Shown: positions 8,780 to 16,776 of the stretch, piece after piece
How the letters are laid out: each line of letters begins with the position of its first letter
How positions within the stretch are numbered: position 1 is the stretch's first letter
NCBI GenBank assembly: GCA_020853525.1
Contig: JADYYS010000036.1
Location: 62,001-126,000, forward strand
Direction of reading: 5' to 3'
DNA: 64,000 bases
Origin: Ardenticatenales bacterium
GTDB lineage: Bacteria > Chloroflexota > Anaerolineae > Epilineales > Epilineaceae
The notes under the pieces: model-generated
The model's input: only the letters and a program-made list of their open reading frames with translations
The model's database searches: none
What the model was told of the DNA's origin: nothing
Made by a program: the position numbers and the translations under genes

Positions 8780-11568
8780 CAAGATCGCGACCGCTCCATG
8801 TTCAGCGCCAGCAGCCGCTCCAACAGCTCCTCATCCCCCAGATCCTGCGCCCATCCGTACGCATCCAGCACTGCCTCATCCAGCCACCGGTGAGCCAGGT
8901 CCAGCCACGTCGGCCGCTGATTGTAGAGGTGCGTAAGCGTCCGCTTCTTCAGCTCCGCATCAGTCGCGCCGTCGGGGTTCAACCAGCGATCGCGTTGCTC
9001 GACGAGCGCGCGGGCGGCGTCGGCGATGGCGGCGATGCGGGGGTCGTCAGCGGGCTCCTGACCGGGGGGCCACGGGAACGGGAAGGTCTCGAACGTGGAC
9101 GTCGGGGTATAGCGTGGATCGTTGCCGACTCCTAGCCACGTGCCCATGCGCAGAGACCACAGCTCGTGGATATGAGAGTGGAGGACGCCGAAGAAGTAGT
9201 CGTCGTCGCGAGCGATGGCGATGAGTTGATGATCAGGCAACGTCGGGTGAGTGAGCCACACGAAGAGTCGGTGCCTGGCAACGGTCGGCGTGCAGATGAA
9301 TCGGTGGAGCGGACCCAGCGATTGGCGCATCGCTGGACGAGGCTCCATGTGCAACCACCACCGCAGTCGATATGCATCGCGACGATTAGTGTCTCGTGCC
9401 GGCTTCACGTACTCCAGAACGTGCTCGAACGGCACTTGGTACGCAGCAGCATGCTCTAGAGTTGAATCGACGCCGAAGTCGATGATCCACATGCCTCTCA
9501 GTCGGCGGGTAACGTCAAGCCCGTTCACCCAGGGCCGCACGACGTCGCTGTTTGGCCGACCATTTGGGTTGCCCTTGGCGGCCAGCATCGCCGTGGCAGT
9601 CTCATCATCGACGTCGAACGCGCCCCCCTTCGTGTCGCCCATGTATGCTAGGCCAGAGTTCTCCCATAGCCGCGCCGCCTTGGTCAGATCCACGCTGCCG
9701 CTTGTCAGGTCGGAGTGAATCTCGGACACGCTGACCCCATCGAGCGTGCGCTCGCGCTCCGAACCGTCATCGAATCCGACCATAGATACTCGCACAGCGG
9801 CGCCGTCCAGAATCCAGGGACGATCTCCCCAAGCCAGGAATATGTCGCCGGTTCTCTTGATGTCCTCGACGACACGTCGATTCGCGCCTCCTCGGATGGA
9901 GTTTGTCGACAGTAAGCCGGCGCGCTTGAGTCGACCGCCGGCAAGCATCTGCTGAGCGCGATGGAACCAATAGACGACGAAGTCGGACTCGCGCGCCACC
10001 TTCCCGTCGTAAATTGAAAAGAGGCGTTCGACGTACTCATCGCCAAGGCCGGCGCGCATCAGTTTTGTACCAAGGAATGGTGGATTGCCGACGATCACGT
10101 CCACCGCCGGCCACTCCGGCTCCACCGCCCGCCCCTCCTCGTCGAACGCCAGGATCGCGTCCCGATGCTCGATAGTGTCGATCGGCTTGAGCACCGGCTC
10201 GCTCGGCCGCCCGAACCCGTTGTCGCGCATCCACTGGATGTAGCCAATCCAGATCGTCACCTGCGCCAGCTCGTGGGCGTACTCGTTGATCTCGATGCCG
10301 TGCAGCTGCGCCGGCGACGGAGCTTGGTCCTCTGTCGGCATGAGCAGCGACAGCCCGAAGTCCGCTGCAGCGGTCGACACCTCCTTCCAGAGGTCGAGCA
10401 GCAACAGGAGGGCGACGTAGAGAAAGTTGCCGCTGCCGCAGGCGGGGTCGAGCACGCGGATCCGGGCGAGCTCCTGCGCGAAGGCGACGAGGACGTCGCG
10501 CAGCTGGTTCTCCCTCTTCGTCCGCGCGCTCCCCGCGGGCGCAGTATCGCGCTCGGCGGCGATCGCCTCGGCCTGCGCCTTCACGTCGGCCCATCGCCGC
10601 CGCAGAGGCGCCATGAGCACCGGCTCGACGACGAGCAGGATGTCGTCGCGGCTCGTGTACTGCGCGCCGAGCTGGGCGCGCATCGCCGGGTCGAGCGAGC
10701 GCGTGAACAGCGTGCCGAGGATCGCAGGCTCGATCGCCGACCAGTCCAGGTCGCAGACCCCCTTCAGGATCCACAGGGCGTCGCTGTCCAGGTCGATCAC
10801 GTCGGCGCTGTCGAACAGCCGGCCGTTGATGTGGAGGATGTCATCGGCGCCGAAGTAGCCGCCGGTGCTCATCGCCGCGAAGAGTGTGCGGAGCTGGTTG
10901 TTGAAGCGCTCCGGCTGGCGATGCCCGCTGTGCACCAGCGTCGTGAACAGGCTCTTCGGCAACAGCCCGATGTCTTCGGCGAAGAGGCAGAAGAGCAGCC
11001 GGATCAGGTAGTGGGCGGCCGCGTCCGGCGCCACATCCTTGGCGCGCAGATGGTCGGCGAGCTTGGCGAACTGTGTCGCCGCCTCCCGCGTGACGGCCTC
11101 GGTGGTCCGGCGGCTCCTGAATGCTTCGGGGTTCGTCCAGACGGCACGCAGCGCGTCGCGTTCGGCTGGGTCCAACATCCCCTCGACGGTGAACACACGG
11201 GTGCGCTGGACGCTGTTCGTGAAGTTGGAGCGGACGATGATCGTCTGGATGTCGCTGACGATCAGCAGCGGCGGGTTCTCCAGGGCGTCCTTGTAGTTGA
11301 GCAGCTGGCGGTAGGCCGCCTCGAGGTCGCGCCCTGGACCCTTGTACTCCCACCCGAAGTGACCACGCCGCCAGACGTCCGCCCAACCGTGGCCGCCGCT
11401 CGATTTGCGGACGCCCGGTTCGAACGCGTACGTTTGGCCGGTCGGGTCACCGGTGACGGGGTCGTCGACGCCGAGCAGCTGGCAGAGGTGGTTGAAGTGC
11501 GTCTGCGACGTGGCGCGCTCGGTCTGAGTGACGTTCTTCCATGTGGCGACGAATTGTTGGGGGGTCAT
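8779..11568 (-). CDS. MmeI-like bifunctional restriction enzyme / adenine-N6 DNA methyltransferase (type IIL)
   Basis: 929 residues in the order typical of MmeI-like enzymes. The N-terminal nuclease has the PD-(D/E)XK core 'WADVWRRGHFGWEYKGPG' (Asp, then E-Y-K, about residues 62-76). A helical connector follows, then a gamma-class adenine methyltransferase with SAM-binding motif I 'VLDPACGSGNFLYVAL' and catalytic motif IV 'VGNPPFLG' (NPPF). The C-terminal part fits the target-recognition and helical region. A single polypeptide cuts and methylates, so no separate methylase is needed. Cleavage about 20 bases from an asymmetric site with hemimethylation is known for the family; the site here cannot be predicted. 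The ATG at 11568 has no clear SD. It lies 55 bases downstream of the endonuclease I gene on the same strand, in an accessory island with a transposase remnant. Key motifs are intact. Confidence 0.92.
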   Translation of the reverse strand: MTPQQFVATWKNVTQTERATSQTHFNHLCQLLGVDDPVTGDPTGQTYAFEPGVRKSSGGHGWADVWRRGHFGWEYKGPGRDLEAAYRQLLNYKDALENPPLLIVSDIQTIIVRSNFTNSVQRTRVFTVEGMLDPAERDALRAVWTNPEAFRSRRTTEAVTREAATQFAKLADHLRAKDVAPDAAAHYLIRLLFCLFAEDIGLLPKSLFTTLVHSGHRQPERFNNQLRTLFAAMSTGGYFGADDILHINGRLFDSADVIDLDSDALWILKGVCDLDWSAIEPAILGTLFTRSLDPAMRAQLGAQYTSRDDILLVVEPVLMAPLRRRWADVKAQAEAIAAERDTAPAGSARTKRENQLRDVLVAFAQELARIRVLDPACGSGNFLYVALLLLLDLWKEVSTAAADFGLSLLMPTEDQAPSPAQLHGIEINEYAHELAQVTIWIGYIQWMRDNGFGRPSEPVLKPIDTIEHRDAILAFDEEGRAVEPEWPAVDVIVGNPPFLGTKLMRAGLGDEYVERLFSIYDGKVARESDFVVYWFHRAQQMLAGGRLKRAGLLSTNSIRGGANRRVVEDIKRTGDIFLAWGDRPWILDGAAVRVSMVGFDDGSERERTLDGVSVSEIHSDLTSGSVDLTKAARLWENSGLAYMGDTKGGAFDVDDETATAMLAAKGNPNGRPNSDVVRPWVNGLDVTRRLRGMWIIDFGVDSTLEHAAAYQVPFEHVLEYVKPARDTNRRDAYRLRWWLHMEPRPAMRQSLGPLHRFICTPTVARHRLFVWLTHPTLPDHQLIAIARDDDYFFGVLHSHIHELWSLRMGTWLGVGNDPRYTPTSTFETFPFPWPPGQEPADDPRIAAIADAARALVEQRDRWLNPDGATDAELKKRTLTHLYNQRPTWLDLAHRWLDEAVLDAYGWAQDLGDEELLERLLALNMERSRS

Positions 11569-11623
11569 GTGGGAACGGGCCTCCGGGGTAGCGGGCGATT
11601 ATCTCAGGGTCCCGCCATCCGCG

Positions 11624-12574
11624 CTAGCGGCTACCACTCAACCATGGCAGCCAAACCCGTGGTGCCCAAGTTGCACAGATGCCGATGCTATATACTCTGC
11701 AGACGAAGTCCGGGCGATCCGTGAACGGGTTGCGGTTCCCCTGTCCCGCGGCAACGGCATCATTGTGTTGACGGTCTCGTTCGTCCACTGGATCTTCGAG
11801 ATTCCAGCGAAGCAACACGGACAGCAGTCCCATCGCCGCTGGGCCTGTTTCCGAGCTGGTGGTGGCGATCTCGGTGGGGTTGTCGGTAAGCGTGAGTTCA
11901 TGCTCGACACACCAGACACCTTCGCCTCCGCCGCTGTCCCGGGCGCGCCGTTCGACCTTGCTATCTCCACCGTCGTATCGCACATCCATGTAGAAGAGAG
12001 CCCGCGCGATGTCTCCGCGACGGCGCGGCCAGACCTCCCATGTCTCCGAGCTGCGCCAGTTGGATGCGCTTGGAGTGGATGTCACGGGCACCTCAGAGCA
12101 CGCGCTTCGAGGTTGGCAGTCAGCGTAGAAACGGTTTCCGTGTCCCGCCGGACCATTGGCGAGTGGTGCGGCGACGAACAGATGATGGGCATCGGCTACG
12201 GGTAGATTGCAGTCCGTGCCGATCTTGCTCGAGGCGAAGCCACGAGACTCTGGCCAGGCGTGTTCGATCTGCCAAGGTCGTCTGGGCGTTTCGCGCTTGT
12301 TCAGCGCAGCGTTCAAGTAGATGTCCAGAACTTGTGACGTGTTGTCCGGATGCTCGTCGCCCGCCTCAAGCATCTCGACGATGGTCGCGCCATTCGCTTT
12401 GTGATGGCCAGTCACCACGATCTCGTGCAGGGCTGCCCGAAGCGCAGTACCCTCAAGGTGCTCAGCGGTCGCGTACCGATCCGCTGGCGGTTGCGCCGTC
12501 GCGGTGGGATACCGCAGGCTAGCCATAGTCAGGTAAAGCACGGCAACCACGACCAGGGGGGCAGTACGTCGCAT
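11624..12574 (-). CDS. Secreted endonuclease I (EndA/NucM-type)
   Basis: 316 residues. A signal peptide ('APLVVVAVLYLTMASL...ATAQPP') precedes a beta-beta-alpha-metal nuclease core: 'WQIEHAWPESRGF' (catalytic His), 'CNLPVADAHHLFVAAPLAN', 'GDIARALFYMDVRYDGG' and the C-terminal 'PVDERDRQHNDAVAAGQGNRNPFTDRPDFV', all signatures of endonuclease I. It degrades extracellular DNA/RNA non-specifically, for nutrition or defence. One or two Cys pairs could form disulfides outside the cell. No SD is visible at the ATG (12574). It is upstream of the MmeI-like gene with a 55-base gap, so they may share a transcript. The secreted location makes a direct role in restriction unlikely. Confidence 0.9.
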   Translation of the reverse strand: MRRTAPLVVVAVLYLTMASLRYPTATAQPPADRYATAEHLEGTALRAALHEIVVTGHHKANGATIVEMLEAGDEHPDNTSQVLDIYLNAALNKRETPRRPWQIEHAWPESRGFASSKIGTDCNLPVADAHHLFVAAPLANGPAGHGNRFYADCQPRSACSEVPVTSTPSASNWRSSETWEVWPRRRGDIARALFYMDVRYDGGDSKVERRARDSGGGEGVWCVEHELTLTDNPTEIATTSSETGPAAMGLLSVLLRWNLEDPVDERDRQHNDAVAAGQGNRNPFTDRPDFVCRVYSIGICATWAPRVWLPWLSGSR

Positions 12575-12874
12575 AGGCGCGGGAGGATGCCCGACCTCGC
12601 CTCCGACGGCAAGCCGGCAATCAAACAGGCAACATAATCAGATCAGCGCTTCACCGCCCTCCCACGAGTGTGGGGAGCCTAGATGCGAGCCAAGACGCGA
12701 TGCGAGATGACAATACATGACCCACCCGGCCGAGGACGTGCCCGTTCCGCCGATCCCGGGTAGTAGGTCAGTTTTGTTAGGACCGGGCAAAAGTTGACCA
12801 TAACGACCTGACACGACTGTTTGTTGTCGTTATGATGAGTTGGCAGCCTGCGGATCAATCGGGAGGGGGGCAAA
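12575..12874. promoter_or_regulatory. Transposase promoter region with 9-bp inverted repeat
   Basis: CTGACA (12808-12813), a 17-base spacer and TATGAT (12831-12836) form a strong promoter reading into the transposase remnant. CATAACGAC (12799-12807) and GTCGTTATG (12826-12834) form an inverted repeat that borders the -35 and overlaps the -10, as an autoregulatory site would. I could not match terminal inverted repeats on the two sides of the element. Nothing else is recognised in this gap. Confidence 0.55.
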
Positions 12875-13775
12875 GTGCAGACGCTGACGAGCAAGCAGGC
12901 GGAGGCTATGAGTGCCCTTTCTTACCTTGCCGGAGGACGGGGTCCGCTGAACGCACACCTGAACGCTTACCCTTGAGGGCGGTAAGCACCGCGCCGGGTT
13001 GTTGAACTGTCGCGACTGCCGACAGCAGTTTACCGTCACGGTGGGGACGATCTTTCACGGGTCGCACATTCCGCTCCGCAAGTGGGTTATCGCGTTCCAC
13101 ATGATGTGCTCGTCCAAGAAGGGCGTTTCGGCATTGCAGTTGCAGCGGAACCTCGGCCTTGGATCGTACAAGTCCGCTTGGCACATGGCGCACCGCATTC
13201 GCCACGCGATGGACAGCGACCCGCTCAAGGGCTTGTTGGCGGGCACGGTAGAGGCGGATGAAACGTACGTCGGTGGAAAGTTCAACAACATGCACCGGAG
13301 CGAACGCGCCAAGAAGACGAACAAGCGCGGGCCGGGCGGTAAGACGCCGGTGTTCGCCCTTGTGGAGCGTGACGGGCGGGCGCACGCCCGCGTCATGTCC
13401 AACGTGAGCGCGGCCAACGTACGCGCGGTCATGGCGGAACGCGTCGATCCGTCGGCGTGCATCATGACGGACGAATCGCGGTTGTATGACGGGCTGGACA
13501 AGGTGTTCGCCGATCACGATTCGGTTAACCACAGCGTTGGTGAATACGTGCGCGGCGACGTCCACACGTCGAGCATCGATTCGTTCTTCGCGTTGCTCAA
13601 GCGCGGTATCACCGGCGCGTTCCACCACGTCAGCGAAGAGCACTTGCACCGCTACTGCAACGAGTTCGCGTTCCGCTGGAACTACCGCAAGTCCACGGAT
13701 GGCGAGCGGACGCGTGCAGCCCTCAAGGCGACGGTTGGGAAGCGCCTGAGCTACCGCGCTACGGTGGGGGGCTAG
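12875..13775 (+). pseudogene. IS1595-family (ISXO2-like) transposase, N-terminus broken
   Basis: From 12999 the frame gives 258 residues of a clear ISXO2/IS1595 transposase: 'NCRDCRQQFTVTVGTIFHGSHIPLRKW', 'GTVEADETYVGGK' (first Asp), 'ACIMTDESRLYDGL' (second Asp) and 'SSIDSFFALLKRGITGAFHHV...HRYCNEFAFRWNYR'. The natural start is the GTG at 12875 after a GGAGGGGGG site, but that frame ('VQTLTSKQAEAMSALSYL...') is out of phase and stops at about 12978; the correct frame has TGA codons where the N-terminal zinc-ribbon cysteines should be. In the third catalytic motif the usual N-x-(I/V)-E-x-(F/Y) reads S-S-I-D-S-F. Together these indicate an inactive, recently damaged copy. The stop overlaps that of the opposite-strand small gene in a shared CTAG. 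Confidence 0.85.
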
Positions 13776-13984
13776 CACGGGGCGTCCGGCTTGGGAGCGC
13801 GCTTGCGGCGCGGCTTGGCGGCAGGAGTCGCCACGTCGGCCGCAGGCGCGTCCGTGTCGGTTGCCGGCGCGACGTCGTCGGGCTTGGGGGGTGGGGCGGC
13901 CAAGGCGCCGCGCATGGCTTGGTCAAGCGTCAGCGGGTAGAGGGACAGACGCCTCAGGCGCCTATCTTTTCTTGGTTGGTCCAT
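13772..13984 (-). CDS. Small basic protein with SLYPL-x(5)-A-x(4)-L motif
   Basis: 70 residues: basic N-terminus 'MDQPRKDRRLRRLSLYPLTLDQAM', then 'RGALAAPPPKPDD', an Ala/Asp-rich middle and the very basic tail 'KPRRKRAPKPDAPC'. I do not recognise a named family, though the 'LSLxPLxxxxAxxxxLxxPPPK' pattern looks like a small conserved module rather than chance coding. Its ATG lies 23 bases inside the 3' end of the membrane-protein gene upstream on the same strand, so translation is probably coupled to it. Its stop shares a CTAG with the transposase remnant on the other strand. It could be a nucleic-acid-binding partner of the membrane protein or an accessory of the insertion element. Confidence 0.6.
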   Translation of the reverse strand: MDQPRKDRRLRRLSLYPLTLDQAMRGALAAPPPKPDDVAPATDTDAPAADVATPAAKPRRKRAPKPDAPC

Positions 13985-14996
13985 TTCGTGCCTTCTCCGC
14001 GGTGTCGATAATTTGCAGAACTCCGCCCCACCTATGTTCCATATTCGCCATCGTCGTTACAAATGTACTTAGCAACACGACCAGTCGATCACATGCGCGA
14101 TTCAAGTCTTGGCTAATGTTGTTCTTCCGCACGTTGGCCACGGACTCTCGAAATCCCCCCATGCTTGTCTTGGCGCCGCCAGTGTTTTTCATTAGCGGAA
14201 CTATCATGTCGCGCACCTCACTAGACGATTTATCGCCTCCGTCGTCTGCGTGCTTCCCCAGCCATTGAACCCATTTCGTGGCACTGTCGACCATAATGCC
14301 GGCAAGCTGACTGAATGCCTCCGCCCGAGGCTCAACGCGAAAGCTGAAACCGTCTATTCTGGTCGCGGTCCTTGTAGCGGCCGCTCGCGCGCGGCGAGCA
14401 TCATCACGAACTCGGCCCATCGCGGCAGTGCGCCTCCCGATCATCTTTGTGAATGCAACTTGTTCCCTGGTTATCGCCGTCAACTGGCGAGACAGCATGC
14501 TAGATGCGTCCTGAAAGTCCACCTTGAAGTCGAGTACCCCCTTCTCGACGTCTTGACCATCCGTCGCGAGGCGCGACATCATGACTCTTGCGCGATTTTC
14601 TCTCGCGCTGACCACAACGCGCCACAAAATGACCACCCCGACCACTGTCCAGGTAGATGCCGGAACCGACAGCAACCAAAGCGTAAGCGCGTCCAGGATT
14701 TTCCCGACATCGCCGGGAATGGCAGTATACCAGCGAGTCAACTTATCCTTATCGAAGTACAAGAAAGCCACATAAATAGTTGCAAGTACATCCGCCACAA
14801 GCACAACTACTGAATACAGCTTCTGGTAGTCTATCCAGAAGTCCCATACCACCCACAGAAACAGTATCGTGCCGATGAGCCAAAGGATCATCGCCACGTC
14901 GAAATCCCCAAGCTGGGCAAGGGTGCCTGAAAATGCCCAGCACCCCCATGCCACCCTACCGCGAAGCCTGCGTAGAGTCTCGATGTGCTTTTCCAT
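13962..14996 (-). CDS. Multi-pass membrane protein of unknown function
   Basis: 344 residues. Hydrophobic segments at about 29-50 ('GDFDVAMILWLIGTILFLWVVW'), 58-82 ('KLYSVVVLVADVLATIYVAFLYF') and 105-128 ('LTLWLLSVPASTWTVVGVVILW') suggest three or four membrane helices. A long, mostly helical and basic cytoplasmic region follows ('GRVRDDARRARAAATRTATRIDG', 'ACDRLVVLLSTFVTTMANMEHRW'). No enzymatic motif is visible. Base composition is clearly less GC-rich than in the flanking housekeeping genes, which suggests horizontal acquisition. The 3' end overlaps the 70-residue gene by 23 bases, so the two form a unit. Position beside a restriction-modification gene and a transposase remnant makes a defence or mobile-element role conceivable but unproven. 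Confidence 0.75.
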   Translation of the reverse strand: MEKHIETLRRLRGRVAWGCWAFSGTLAQLGDFDVAMILWLIGTILFLWVVWDFWIDYQKLYSVVVLVADVLATIYVAFLYFDKDKLTRWYTAIPGDVGKILDALTLWLLSVPASTWTVVGVVILWRVVVSARENRARVMMSRLATDGQDVEKGVLDFKVDFQDASSMLSRQLTAITREQVAFTKMIGRRTAAMGRVRDDARRARAAATRTATRIDGFSFRVEPRAEAFSQLAGIMVDSATKWVQWLGKHADDGGDKSSSEVRDMIVPLMKNTGGAKTSMGGFRESVANVRKNNISQDLNRACDRLVVLLSTFVTTMANMEHRWGGVLQIIDTAEKARNGPTKKR

Positions 14997-15102
14997 CCCC
15001 CAACCGTACCCCCGCCCGCCCGGTTCGTCAAGGGGATAGCGCGGCTATTCACGGCCGACCCCCGCCGACAGGCCGTGCTGCGCCAAGTGCATAATTCCCA
15101 AT

Positions 15103-15459
15103 ATGCGCGTGAATGACTGCATGGTTGTCTACAAAGGGGAGTTGGCGCAATTCGGACTTCAATCCGACGGGACGTTCTCGTATATCGCCATTGGCAAGTG
15201 CTGTCGCGGCATGCTGGACCTCGCGGCGCCAGAAACAGCGATTGACAGGCACCCCATCGGGTCAAGTCATGGCGAGAAACTTGCCTCGATCCTAGCCGAA
15301 CGGGGGAGCGGCTTCATTGTGCGCGGGTCTGAAATCTCTAACGTAGTCTTTGAGCGCCGCGTCGACTTCACGGACGGCATTGACGAGGCGATTGCGGCCG
15401 CCAAGGCGAAGCGGCAACGCGAAGCCGAGGAAGCCCATGTGTCGTCCGGACGGAAGTAA
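15103..15459 (+). CDS. Hypothetical 118-residue protein
   Basis: Soluble protein with alternating beta-strand-like segments ('DCMVVYKGELAQFGLQSDGTFSYIAIG'), two adjacent cysteines ('GKCCRGML') and a charged C-terminal helix ('DEAIAAAKAKRQREAEEAHV'). I recognise no family. A CATAAT box lies just upstream of the ATG, so the mRNA may be leaderless; no SD is seen. Base composition resembles the adjacent membrane-protein gene, consistent with the same acquired block. Confidence 0.6.
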   Translation: MRVNDCMVVYKGELAQFGLQSDGTFSYIAIGKCCRGMLDLAAPETAIDRHPIGSSHGEKLASILAERGSGFIVRGSEISNVVFERRVDFTDGIDEAIAAAKAKRQREAEEAHVSSGRK

Positions 15460-15832
15460 GGCACTCGACCGACTACTTATGATAGGGGGCAGTGTGTTTC
15501 GTTCTGCTACAACAGAGTTCCCACATATCGGCGTGATTGACCGGTCTAGTTCGCCGGACACAGCGCGCCGCTGGGCACGGCAGCGCTAAACCACCAGTGG
15601 TTACGCTCCTAACCGTCCTTGCTGGAGTGCCACTTCGTCTACGGTTCGACTCTAGACCGCAGATGCTTGGCGCTAAATCCATGCACAGTTCGTCACAAGG
15701 CCAACCGAGCCCGCACCACCAGTCAAACACGTGGCTTCAGTCGCATACAACGAGCGGCGGCAGGCACCTCTGCCCGCCGCCGCTGTTCACCCACATTCAA
15801 TTGAGGTGGCAAGTTACACGCCGCCCATCTCG
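15460..15832. other. Non-coding gap with a 13-bp hairpin
   Basis: No convincing gene. The notable element is a hairpin at 15754-15783: a 13-bp GC-rich stem with one mismatch and a four-base loop CCTC, between two convergent genes. It probably ends transcription of the HU-like gene on the minus strand, although the following bases form only a weak T-rich stretch. Confidence 0.5.
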
Positions 15833-16315
15833 TTACGCCGCCGGTTTAGCCTGCAACCTCATCACCCGCTTCGCGGCCCTGGACGTCGCACGTTCAAGCG
15901 AGTGTGCCGTACGGACCGGCAACACCAGCGGATCATCCGGATGCGCGGTATCCCACAATGCCTTGTAGCCGGCGTCGTCCAGACCGATGTTCGCACGGTT
16001 GATGATCTCGCCATGGTAGCGGTCCAGTCGGTTGATGCCGTGTCCCAGCTCCGCAGCGATGTTCACCGCCAAGCGCAGTTCGCCGTCGCGGTTGATCGTC
16101 GGGCGGAAGCGGCCGACGCTGGCGAGCTCCACGGGCGTGGCGCCCTCGCCGTATTGGATGAGCACCTCGTGCAGTTCCCGCAGGAGCATGAGCACTTGGC
16201 CGTACTTGATGCCGGTGCGGCCAGACAGCGTCTGGGCCACTTCGGCGGTGGTGGCCGTACGGTTGTAGACCAGCCGCGGGCCATAGGCTTGGATCGCCGC
16301 AAGGAAACTGGACAT
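15833..16315 (-). CDS. HU/IHF-like DNA-binding domain protein
   Basis: 160 residues. The segment 'TTAEVAQTLSGRTGIKYGQVLMLLRELHEVLIQYGEGATPVELASVGRFRPTINRDGELRLAVNIAAEL' follows the HU-like fold: two helices, then the 'V-E-L-x-x-x-G-R-F' turn and beta arm. The C-terminal 'ENIGLDDAGYKALWDTAHPDDP'-type segment (here 'RANIGLDDAGYKALW') is shared with the large HU-related family often found next to insertion elements and in Bacteroidota, Chloroflexota and similar genomes. Such proteins probably bend or bind DNA, but they are not the main chromosomal HU. The ATG at 16315 is preceded by GGGAGG with a six-base spacer. It stands alone on its strand. Confidence 0.75.
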   Translation of the reverse strand: MSSFLAAIQAYGPRLVYNRTATTAEVAQTLSGRTGIKYGQVLMLLRELHEVLIQYGEGATPVELASVGRFRPTINRDGELRLAVNIAAELGHGINRLDRYHGEIINRANIGLDDAGYKALWDTAHPDDPLVLPVRTAHSLERATSRAAKRVMRLQAKPAA

Positions 16316-16776
16316 GGCAAACCTCCCGAGTCATGTGTGCCGCCGGGCGGGCAGGCCGGTGCCACGGTCCTCAGCGGCGGAAGCGAATCACTGGCCACAA
16401 GGTACGGAAGATTGAGAGCAATGGAATCCCCGTTCACCGCCGCGCCACCGCCGCGCAACCGTTAACCACGCCATCCATAGGTGGAATCGCAGTCCGTGGC
16501 GCCACATGTTGCATCCGAGAGAATTCGACCCCTGACCGTAGGCTGGGGCAGGGGTCGGAACGCTGATGATGAGTTGAACGAGCTGACCGGCCCCTCTTCC
16601 TAGTGAATTCACAGTGATAGCATAGCGCTCGGTCGGAATGCTCAGGAGATGGTCGCCGGCGGCTGAGCGCCTATCGCACGCCGCGGCCAAGCGGCCTCAT
16701 AGACGAGGGGCAGGACCTGCATGTGGCCCTGCCCCTCGTCTCTATCGCGGTCGTTCAGGAGTTCGAGTCATGCCAC
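16316..16776. other. 460-bp gap with two hairpins
   Basis: No gene is supported. CGACCCCTG (16526-16534) pairs with CAGGGGTCG (16549-16557). A stronger perfect 14-bp stem joins 16701-16714 to 16728-16741 (AGACGAGGGGCAGG and its complement, 13-base loop); this one lies 36 bases beyond the stop of the large subtilase gene and probably acts as its terminator or 3' stabiliser. Confidence 0.55.
16701..16741 (-). terminator. Strong hairpin downstream of the subtilase gene
   Basis: Perfect 14-bp stem with a 13-base loop. No clear T-tract follows on the minus strand, so it may work as a 3' stabiliser or bidirectional end rather than a classic intrinsic terminator. Confidence 0.5.

Noticed and set aside
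12940-12990. Two in-frame TGA codons in the transposase zinc ribbon as further selenocysteine sites
   Set aside because: A frame change is also present, the spacing of the TGAs does not match the Cys-x-x-Cys of the family, and there is no hairpin at the right distance; decay is simpler.
15620-15680. tRNA-like segment with GGTTCGACTCT
   Set aside because: The T-loop-like sequence has no matching T-stem, and no acceptor or anticodon arm can be built around it.
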